A stretch of DNA of 11,433 nt. Origin: Methanomicrobiales archaeon (GTDB lineage Archaea > Halobacteriota > Methanomicrobia > Methanomicrobiales > Methanoculleaceae). How positions within the stretch are numbered: position 1 is the stretch's first letter; each line of letters starts with the position of its first letter. The DNA lies in contig JAAZGM010000244.1 in assembly GCA_012511245.1 (NCBI GenBank), positions 1 through 11,433 of the forward strand, read 5' to 3'. Below are positions 5,631 through 11,433 of the stretch, piece by piece. The notes beneath the pieces were generated by a model. The model was not told where the DNA came from. It did not search any database and saw only the letters and a program-made list of their open reading frames with translations. A program made the position numbers and the translations under genes.

Positions 5631-8426
5631 GTGCATCTGATCATCGCAGAGAAGAACATATCGGCAAACCGGATAGCGCAGATCCTCGCCGGCAGCGAGA
5701 GAGTGAGAGCGACGAAGGACGGGAGCGTATCCACCTACTCCTTCGACACGAAGACGGTGGTCGGCCTCAAAGGGCACGTGGTGGAGGTGGATTTCGAGCC
5801 CGGTTACACGAACTGGCGAAGCGAGACCCACACACCGCGCAGCCTCATCGACGCGGGCATCATCAAGAAGCCGACCGAGAAGAAGATCGTCAACCTCATC
5901 CAGAAACTCTCGAAGAAGGCGGATTCTGTCACCATCGCGACTGACTACGATACGGAAGGAGAACTGATCGGGAAGGAGGCATACGATCTCGTCAGGGCGG
6001 TGAACCCCTCGGTCAAGATCAACCGGGCCCGGTTCTCTGCGATAACCCCGACAGAGATCCGTTCTGCCTTTGAGAACCTGACCGACCTCGACTTCGATCT
6101 CGCAGCGGCCGGCGAAGCTCGCCAGACGATCGACCTGATGTGGGGCGCTTCGCTCACCCGGTTCATCAGCCTTGCAGCACGCCGGGGCGGCACAAACATC
6201 CTCTCCGTCGGCCGGGTCCAGAGCCCGACACTCGCCATGATCGTCGAACGAGAGCGCGAGATCGAGAGTTTCGTCCCGGAGACCTACTGGATGCTCTCGC
6301 TTGAGACCGAGAGAGACAGCGTAACGATCGAGGCGCGGCACACCGCCGGGCGGTTCACCGATCACGAGGCGGCGCTGGCCGCAGAGGCGGGGACAAAGGA
6401 GCCGCTCATCGTCACGGACGTGAACGAGGGGCAGAAGATCGACCGGGCGCCGACACCGCTCGACACCACGACGTTCATCGTCGCAGCAAGCCGTCTTGGG
6501 TTCTCGGCGGCAAACGCGATGCGGATCGCTGAAGATCTCTACATGAACGGGTACATCTCCTACCCGAGGACCGACAACACGGTCTACCCGAAATCCCTGA
6601 ACCTGAACGGGATCCTCGACTCCCTCCGGGGAGGGGTCTTCGATAAGGATGTCGCCTGGGTGCAGCAGAACCGGCGGCCCGTCCCGACCCGGGGGAAGAA
6701 GGAGAGCACCGACCACCCACCGATCCACCCGACGGGAACAGCAGCCCGCGAGGCGCTCGGTCAGGACAGGTGGAAGATCTATGAACTCGTCGTACGGCGG
6801 TTCCTTGCGACCCTCTCTCCTGATGCGAAGTGGGCAACGACCCGATACAACTTCGATGCGTCCGGCGAGCCCTACAGGGCTACGGGCGGCAGGCTCCTCT
6901 ACGATGGATGGCGCCGGGTTTACCCCTACTCGGAGGCGAAGGAGAACATCCTCCCGGTGCTCGCCACCGGGGAGAGGCTGCCGATCAGGAGGGTGATCCT
7001 CGAAGAGAAGGAGACGCAGCCGCCGGCGCGTTTCTCCCAGAGCCGGCTCATCCAGGTGATGGAAGAGCTCGGCCTCGGGACGAAGAGTACGCGGCACGAG
7101 GTGATCGGGAAGCTCGTCTCCCGCCGCTACGTGGAAGGAAACCCGCTCCGTCCGACGCTCGTCGGCAGGGCGGTCATAGATGCGCTCGACAACCACGCCG
7201 AGACGATCACGGAACCGGAGATGACCCGGACGCTTGAGGAGCATATGCAGCTCATCAAGCAGAGCCAGCGCTCCCGCGACGATGTCGTCACCGAGTCCCG
7301 TGAGATGCTGCACCGGGTCTTTGACAAACTCGAGGCGCACGAATCGGAGATCGGCACCGAGATCATGGAGCAGACCGCCGAGGAGCATACCGTCGGCCCC
7401 TGTCCGATCTGCGGTCGTGATCTACGTATCCGGCACATCGGCGTCTCCCAGTTCATCGGCTGCACCGGCTACCCGGAATGCCGGTTCAACATCAGCCTGC
7501 CCGGCAGCACCTGGGGGAAGGCCATCCGGGTCGAAGCGACGTGTGAGGAGCACAACCTCGCCCACGTCCGCCTGATCCGGAAGGGCGCCCGTCCATGGGA
7601 TATCGGCTGTCCGCTCTGCAGCCATATCGCCTCGAACGTCGAAGCGCTCCGGATGATGCCCTCGATGACCGACGACCTCGTGCACCGCCTGCATGCACAC
7701 CACATCTACACGGTCTCCGAGATCGCGAGCATGCCGCCTGCAGACCTCGCAAAAGCCATCGACGGCGAGACGAAAGAGGCCGTGCAGCTCACAAAAGAGG
7801 CAGAGGATGCACTTGAGATCCTCCGCCGCCGCTCGGAACTCAGGAAGTTCATCCGGAAAGCCGTTCCCCCGAGGAAAGGGCGGAGCCACGCGAAGATCAT
7901 CAAGAGCCTCCTCGAACAGGGGATCGGCGATATCCATGCGCTCTCACTCTCTGATGTTGCGGCGCTCAAGAAGGCCGGGATCCCTGAGGCTACCGGGAAC
8001 GATATCCTGGATGCGGTACGCGAACTCTGCAACGAGCGCGTCCTCCGGAAAGCCGGGGTTCCTGCGGTCAGCCTGAAGAAGTACCAGGCAGGCGGCGTCT
8101 CAAGCCCCGACGACCTCTGCTACCTCCCCATCCCTTACCTTGCAAGCAAAACCGGCATTAACCCGGAAACCGTACATAAGCATGCAGATCTGGTCTGCAG
8201 GCACCTCGGGCGCCCCGCCCCGGAAAAGATCTCCCGAACGATCCTTGATCGTGGGCGAAACGAACTCCTTGCGGTCCCCGGGATCGGTGAGGCGACCGTG
8301 GACAGGCTCTACCTTGCAGGCATCTATGACGCCGCAACGCTTCGTGAAGCCGATCCCGAGGAGATCGCCTCGATAACCGGCATCCCGAAGGCCAGACTCC
8401 GCGACTACATCGGCCATCTGAAGTGA
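5631..8426 (+). CDS. topA: DNA topoisomerase I (type IA) with long helix-hairpin-helix C-terminal extension
   Basis: 931 residues from a GTG at 5631; MHLIIAEKN is the expected start and GGCGGGGTG upstream can serve as ribosome binding site. It relaxes negatively supercoiled DNA by cutting one strand through a 5'-phosphotyrosine. The TOPRIM domain (1-about 140) has Glu7 and the acidic set DYDTEGE (D105, D107, E109). The active Tyr is Y311 in GYISYPRTDN (308-316 region), preceded by GRVQSPTLAMIVERE. HPPIHPTG (362-369) and GLGTKSTRHEVIGKL (481-495) are further family motifs. A four-Cys zinc finger follows (C591, C594, C611, C617) and a second likely metal site (C638, H641, C660, C663). Residues about 675-931 form repeated helix-hairpin-helix units, such as LAVPGIGEATVDRLYLAGI and EEIASITGIPKARLRDYIG, probably for DNA binding. 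There is no RecQ/reverse gyrase helicase domain. The stop overlaps the next gene's possible GTG start. Confidence 0.95.
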   Translation: MHLIIAEKNISANRIAQILAGSERVRATKDGSVSTYSFDTKTVVGLKGHVVEVDFEPGYTNWRSETHTPRSLIDAGIIKKPTEKKIVNLIQKLSKKADSVTIATDYDTEGELIGKEAYDLVRAVNPSVKINRARFSAITPTEIRSAFENLTDLDFDLAAAGEARQTIDLMWGASLTRFISLAARRGGTNILSVGRVQSPTLAMIVEREREIESFVPETYWMLSLETERDSVTIEARHTAGRFTDHEAALAAEAGTKEPLIVTDVNEGQKIDRAPTPLDTTTFIVAASRLGFSAANAMRIAEDLYMNGYISYPRTDNTVYPKSLNLNGILDSLRGGVFDKDVAWVQQNRRPVPTRGKKESTDHPPIHPTGTAAREALGQDRWKIYELVVRRFLATLSPDAKWATTRYNFDASGEPYRATGGRLLYDGWRRVYPYSEAKENILPVLATGERLPIRRVILEEKETQPPARFSQSRLIQVMEELGLGTKSTRHEVIGKLVSRRYVEGNPLRPTLVGRAVIDALDNHAETITEPEMTRTLEEHMQLIKQSQRSRDDVVTESREMLHRVFDKLEAHESEIGTEIMEQTAEEHTVGPCPICGRDLRIRHIGVSQFIGCTGYPECRFNISLPGSTWGKAIRVEATCEEHNLAHVRLIRKGARPWDIGCPLCSHIASNVEALRMMPSMTDDLVHRLHAHHIYTVSEIASMPPADLAKAIDGETKEAVQLTKEAEDALEILRRRSELRKFIRKAVPPRKGRSHAKIIKSLLEQGIGDIHALSLSDVAALKKAGIPEATGNDILDAVRELCNERVLRKAGVPAVSLKKYQAGGVSSPDDLCYLPIPYLASKTGINPETVHKHADLVCRHLGRPAPEKISRTILDRGRNELLAVPGIGEATVDRLYLAGIYDAATLREADPEEIASITGIPKARLRDYIGHLK

Positions 8427-8431
8427 GATCC

Positions 8432-9124
8432 ATGCACGCAAACTGGAAGACCTGGGCACACGTAACGAAACTTGACCCCGACAAATGCCTCCCGAAGGGC
8501 GCCGTCGAAGAGATCGCGACGAGTGGAACCGATGCCCTGATGCTCTCGGGCACGCTGAACGTGACGCGGGAAAACCTCCACGAACTCCTGGATCTGGTCT
8601 CCTCCTACGGACTGCCGCTGGTGGTGGAACCGGCAAGCCCCGACTGCGCCATATTCGATGAAGGGATAGATCACCTCTTCGTGCCGAGTGTGTTGAACAC
8701 GAACGATGTCCGCTGGATCGTCGGGAAGCACTACACGTGGCTGCGCCGGGCAGAGAGCATCGACTGGGAGATGGTGGTTCCCGAGGCCTACATCGTCCTC
8801 AACCCGAACTCAGCCGTCGGGCGGGTGACGGGGGCGGACTGCAGCCTCTCGGCCGGGGATGTGGCCGCGTTCGTGGAGATGGCGGACCGCTACTTCCGGT
8901 TCCCGATCGTCTACATCGAGTACAGCGGAACCTACGGGGATCCGGCGATCGTGCAGGCGGCGGCCGAGGCGATCGAGCATGCCACCCTCTACTACGGCGG
9001 CGGGATCCGCTCAGCCGAGCAGGCGGCGGAGATGGGCCGCTATGCCGACACGATCGTCGTGGGAAACGCCGTCTACGAAGAAGGAATCGATGTGCTCCGG
9101 GCGACGGTCCGGGCGGTACAGTGA
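8432..9124 (+). CDS. Geranylgeranylglyceryl phosphate synthase (PcrB/GGGPS family)
   Basis: 230 residues. The enzyme joins geranylgeranyl diphosphate to sn-glycerol-1-phosphate, the first ether bond of archaeal membrane lipids. It is a TIM-barrel-like fold; visible motifs are HVTKLDPDK (10-18, with the Mg-binding Asp), LMLSGTLNVT (37-45 region), EAYIVLNPNSAVGRVTGA (118-135), the G1P-binding YIEYSGTYGD (161-170), LYYGGGIRS (187-194) and VVGNAVYEEG (209-218). This is the group I-type pattern of methanogens. I chose the ATG at 8432 because GTGAG lies a few bases before it; a GTG at 8423 in the same frame, overlapping the topA stop, would add MRS. It ends four bases before the methyltransferase gene. 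Function is well supported by the motifs; chain length of the prenyl substrate is inferred from archaeal context. Confidence 0.93.
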   Translation: MHANWKTWAHVTKLDPDKCLPKGAVEEIATSGTDALMLSGTLNVTRENLHELLDLVSSYGLPLVVEPASPDCAIFDEGIDHLFVPSVLNTNDVRWIVGKHYTWLRRAESIDWEMVVPEAYIVLNPNSAVGRVTGADCSLSAGDVAAFVEMADRYFRFPIVYIEYSGTYGDPAIVQAAAEAIEHATLYYGGGIRSAEQAAEMGRYADTIVVGNAVYEEGIDVLRATVRAVQ

Positions 9125-9127
9125 GGT

Positions 9128-9826
9128 ATGCCTGAGATCTCGATCGTCCTGGTCGAACCCCTTTACGAGGGGAACGTCGGGTTTGCCGCCCGGGTGATGA
9201 AGAACTTCGGGTTCACCCGGCTGATTCTCGTCAACCCCTGCACGCTCGGCGATGACGCGATCATGCGCGCCGCCCACGCCCGTGACGTTCTTGACGGCGC
9301 CCGGCGGATGACGATCGATGAGATCTACCGGGAGTTCGACTTCGTGGTCGCGACGACCGGCGAGGTGAGCAAATCGGTCTGCACCCCGATGCGGATGCCC
9401 TACTATGCGCCGGCGGAGGTCAGGGAGATCGTCGCCGATATCGACGGGACGGTCGCGATCCTCTTCGGGCGGGAGAACTGGGGGCTTGCGAACACCGAAC
9501 TTGTGCGGGCAAACTTCATCTGCACCATACCGACCTCGGAGATCTACCCTATCCTCAACCTCTCTCACGCGGTGGGCATCCTCTGCTACGAACTTGCGAA
9601 CCTGCCGCGCGGAACCTACCCGCTTGCAGGACAGGTCGAGATGAACTCGCTCTACCGGCATATCGGTGCTTTCCTCGAACGGATAGACCATCCCGACTTC
9701 AAGCGGGAGAACACGATGATCCTGATCCGCCGTGTGCTCGGCCGAACGAAACTGACCATCCGCGAGGTGAGCACGCTCCATGGGCTGATGCGCCGAACGG
9801 AGTGGCATCTCGAAAACAAAGAATAG
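9128..9826 (+). CDS. TrmJ-like tRNA 2'-O-methyltransferase (SPOUT superfamily)
   Basis: 232 residues. SPOUT methyltransferases use S-adenosylmethionine bound in a trefoil knot. The three family motifs are clear: GNVGFAARVMKNFGF with Asn16 (15-29), LFGRENWGLANTEL (112-125), and PILNLSHAVGILCYEL (141-156). N-terminal PEISIVLVEP and the C-terminal IRRVLGRTKLTIREVSTLHGL match TrmJ, which methylates the ribose of nucleotide 32 in the tRNA anticodon loop; in archaea the known target is C32. A related rRNA or other tRNA target cannot be excluded. The ATG follows the GGGPS stop by three bases, with GAGGT directly abutting it, so reinitiation or coupling is more likely than a separate ribosome binding site. 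It ends 22 bases before the dcd ATG. Confidence 0.88.
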   Translation: MPEISIVLVEPLYEGNVGFAARVMKNFGFTRLILVNPCTLGDDAIMRAAHARDVLDGARRMTIDEIYREFDFVVATTGEVSKSVCTPMRMPYYAPAEVREIVADIDGTVAILFGRENWGLANTELVRANFICTIPTSEIYPILNLSHAVGILCYELANLPRGTYPLAGQVEMNSLYRHIGAFLERIDHPDFKRENTMILIRRVLGRTKLTIREVSTLHGLMRRTEWHLENKE

Positions 9827-9848
9827 GTTGCGGGAGAGATTTATTAGA

Positions 9849-10412
9849 ATGATTCTTGTCGACTGGCAGATAGAAGACCGCATCAGGCGCGGGCATATCA
9901 AGGTAGATCCTTTCGAACCCGGTCTGATCCAGCCAAACTCTCTCGATATCAGGCTTGGTTCCCACTTCGTCTGGTACGTCCCCGGAGAGAGCGTGATCGA
10001 TCCCTATGAAAGGGAGACCGTCTGTTCGGATACCAGAGAGATGACGGCCGAATCGATCGTCCTCGCACCGGGCCAGTTCCTCCTTGCCGAGACCCTGGAG
10101 ACGATAGAACTCCCCGACGACGTCGTGGCGAGCATCGAAGGGAAGAGCAGCATCGCGCGCCTCGGGGTCGAACTCCACCAGACGGGAGGATGGATCGATG
10201 CGGGGTTCCGGGGGACGATCACGCTTGAGATGTGCAACGTGAACGCCCGGCCGGTCAAGGTCTACGCGGGAATGCCGATCGGGCAGCTGGTCTTCTACCG
10301 CACGGATCGCGCGGCGCGCCCTTACAACATGAAGCAGGACGCAAAGTATATGGACCAGCGGCAGGCAACCCTCTCCCGCTATCACGAGAACACGCGCCAC
10401 GCACAGGAGTGA
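9849..10412 (+). CDS. dcd: dCTP deaminase (possibly bifunctional dCTP deaminase/dUTPase)
   Basis: 187 residues from ATG 9849; the family starts MIL-D--I, as here (MILVDWQIEDRI). A TTG at 9828 in the same frame would add MRERFIR and is unlikely. GGGAGAG at 9832-9838 may be the ribosome binding site. Dcd deaminates dCTP to dUTP in a trimer, feeding dTMP synthesis. Motifs are GLIQPNSLDIRLG (25-37), GKSSIARLG (98-106, with S100, S101, R104), HQTGGWIDAGFRGTITLE (110-127, catalytic Glu127), MPIGQLVFY (142-150) and KYMDQRQATLSR (166-177). The HQT-GWIDAGF stretch resembles the Methanocaldococcus bifunctional enzyme, which goes on to dUMP, more than the E. coli deaminase; Gly113 replaces the usual Ala. 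Bifunctionality is an inference. It is the last gene before a 111-base gap. Confidence 0.93.
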   Translation: MILVDWQIEDRIRRGHIKVDPFEPGLIQPNSLDIRLGSHFVWYVPGESVIDPYERETVCSDTREMTAESIVLAPGQFLLAETLETIELPDDVVASIEGKSSIARLGVELHQTGGWIDAGFRGTITLEMCNVNARPVKVYAGMPIGQLVFYRTDRAARPYNMKQDAKYMDQRQATLSRYHENTRHAQE

Positions 10413-10475
10413 TGCGGGAATCCGGCGAGAGCGGATGGCCTGGACACACGCTCCCTGCCTGCCGAGCGTCATGCA

Positions 10476-10483
10476 CTATATAG
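10476..10483 (+). promoter_or_regulatory. TATA box of thrS
   Basis: CTATATAG lies 41 bases before the thrS ATG in the only sizeable gap of the right-hand gene block. Archaeal spacing predicts a start near 10505-10508 and a leader of about 18 bases, with GGGGAT at 10513-10518 as ribosome binding site. The flanking AAAAACAGATATTG is AT-rich, as expected of a promoter. I saw no hairpin with a T-run between dcd and this point, so read-through from the upstream operon is possible. Confidence 0.65.
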
Positions 10484-10523
10484 CAGAAAAACAGATATTG
10501 AACGATTCAACTGGGGATTACCA

Positions 10524-11433
10524 ATGCGAATTCTTCTGATCCACTCTGACCATATTGAATACGAGGCCCGGAAGAAGACGAAGGTCGCCGAAGAGGATGC
10601 GGTCCAGAAAGACGCACTCGACGAGGCGCTTGCCGTCTTCTGCGCGGTTGAGTCTGTCGACGAAGAGAACATCGAGGATGCCGTCAGGCAGACGGCGGAC
10701 GAGATCGTCACCACCGCCCGGCAGCTCAGCACTACCAATATCATGATCTACCCCTATGCCCACCTCTCCTCCGATCTCGCATCACCCGATGCAGCGGTGA
10801 GGGTTCTCAAGGGCATCCAGGAGACCCTCGCCGGCACGGGCGATCTCGTCGTGAAACGTGCGCCGTTCGGCTGGTACAAGGCATTCTCGCTCTCGTGCAA
10901 GGGCCACCCGCTCTCAGAGCTCTCGCGGACGATCGTCCCGGGAGAGGGAGCGGCCGCGCCCAAAAAGGAGATCGAGCACGAGTTCTTCGTCATCACCCCT
11001 GAAGGGGAGAAGAGAGATCCGGCCGATTACGCGGAGGGGGAGACCCCCTTCGCCGCCCTGATCCGGAAAGAACTCGGGTACCCGGGGCCAGAGGGGGCTG
11101 AACCCATCCACGTCGACCTGATGCGTGCAAAGGAACTCGTGGACTATGAACCACGCGCGGATGTCGGAAACCACCGCTGGATGCCCCGGGGCAAGCTGAT
11201 CCGCGATCTCCTCACCGACTACGTCCTCATGCAGGTGCTCGACTACGGCGGGATGCCGGTCGAGACCCCGGTGATGTACGACCTCGGCGATAAGGCGATC
11301 GCGGAGCATGCCGCCAAGTTCGGGGAGCGGCAGTACCGGTTCAAGAGCGGCAACCGCGACATGATGCTCCGGTTTGCGGCGTGTTTCGGGATGTTCTCGA
11401 TCATGCACGATATGCACATCTCGCCGAACACCC
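10524..11433 (+). CDS. thrS: Threonyl-tRNA synthetase, archaeal type (3' end outside window)
   Basis: The frame runs 303 codons from ATG 10524 and is open at the right edge; about half of a normal archaeal ThrRS (roughly 600+ residues) is present. Residues 1 to about 145 (MRILLIHSDHIEYEARKKTK, then NIMIYPYAHLSSDLA and APFGWYKAFSLSCKGHPLSEL) form the archaeal N-terminal editing domain, related to D-aminoacyl-tRNA deacylase, which removes serine wrongly attached to tRNA(Thr). After a linker, the class II catalytic core begins: NHRWMPRGKLIRDLLTDYV, GGMPVETPVMYDLGDKAI (motif 1 region) and FGERQYRFKSG followed by MLRFAACFGMF. ThrRS then charges tRNA(Thr) with threonine and ATP. Its own TATA box and GGGGAT ribosome binding site suggest separate expression from the dcd operon. 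Motifs 2 and 3 and the anticodon-binding domain fall outside the window. Confidence 0.96.
   Translation, partial: MRILLIHSDHIEYEARKKTKVAEEDAVQKDALDEALAVFCAVESVDEENIEDAVRQTADEIVTTARQLSTTNIMIYPYAHLSSDLASPDAAVRVLKGIQETLAGTGDLVVKRAPFGWYKAFSLSCKGHPLSELSRTIVPGEGAAAPKKEIEHEFFVITPEGEKRDPADYAEGETPFAALIRKELGYPGPEGAEPIHVDLMRAKELVDYEPRADVGNHRWMPRGKLIRDLLTDYVLMQVLDYGGMPVETPVMYDLGDKAIAEHAAKFGERQYRFKSGNRDMMLRFAACFGMFSIMHDMHISPNT

Noticed and set aside
4626..7388. Very long open frame on the minus strand opposite gatB and topA (about 920 codons)
   Set aside because: It lies antisense to two genes with unmistakable motifs, has an Arg/Asp/Leu/Gly-heavy composition typical of reading GC-rich codons backwards, no recognisable domain and no promoter.

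Overview
The window looks like chromosomal DNA of a methanogenic euryarchaeon, most likely order Methanomicrobiales (Methanoculleus-like). Reasons: an archaeal-type GatCAB tRNA amidotransferase, an archaeal threonyl-tRNA synthetase with its N-terminal editing domain, a geranylgeranylglyceryl phosphate synthase for ether lipids, AT-rich TATA-type promoter candidates, and GC-rich coding DNA. The genus is an inference from general similarity, not from a search.

Left part (1-1628) is accessory and decayed. It holds the last 35 codons of an unrecognised gene (2-109), a fragment of a MNT-type nucleotidyltransferase antitoxin (about 199-321), and a HepT/HEPN-type toxin homologue (296-646) that has lost the arginine of its RX4HXY motif. 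Next comes about 980 bases without a convincing gene. Inside it, 749-953 contains a striking cluster of TTGTGGG/CCCACAA half-sites in both orientations. Their starts are spaced by about 30, 40 or 70 bases, and the cluster includes perfect nested 11-bp inverted repeats. It looks like an operator, iteron or partition-like site with no partner gene visible. I saw no tRNA, rRNA or CRISPR array.

Right part (1638-11433) is a dense + strand block. The order is: an asparagine-synthetase-like ATP-pyrophosphatase with a reduced N-terminal domain, gatC, gatA, gatB, topA (type IA topoisomerase with a long helix-hairpin-helix tail), GGGP synthase, a TrmJ-like 2'-O-methyltransferase, and dcd (dCTP deaminase). 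Genes overlap or lie within about 22 bases of each other, so they are probably co-transcribed and partly translationally coupled. An internal TATA-like element before gatC may let gatCAB be expressed separately. thrS begins after a 111-base gap with its own good TATA box and runs off the window's end.

The block joins translation (GatCAB makes Asn-tRNA from Asp-tRNA; TrmJ-like modifies the tRNA anticodon loop; ThrRS charges tRNA), DNA topology and dNTP supply (TopA, Dcd) and membrane lipid synthesis (GGGPS). It reads as a housekeeping operon. The most unusual items are the phased repeat cluster, the eroded MNT/HepT pair, the reduced AsnB-like protein beside gatCAB, and the TopA C-terminal extension.
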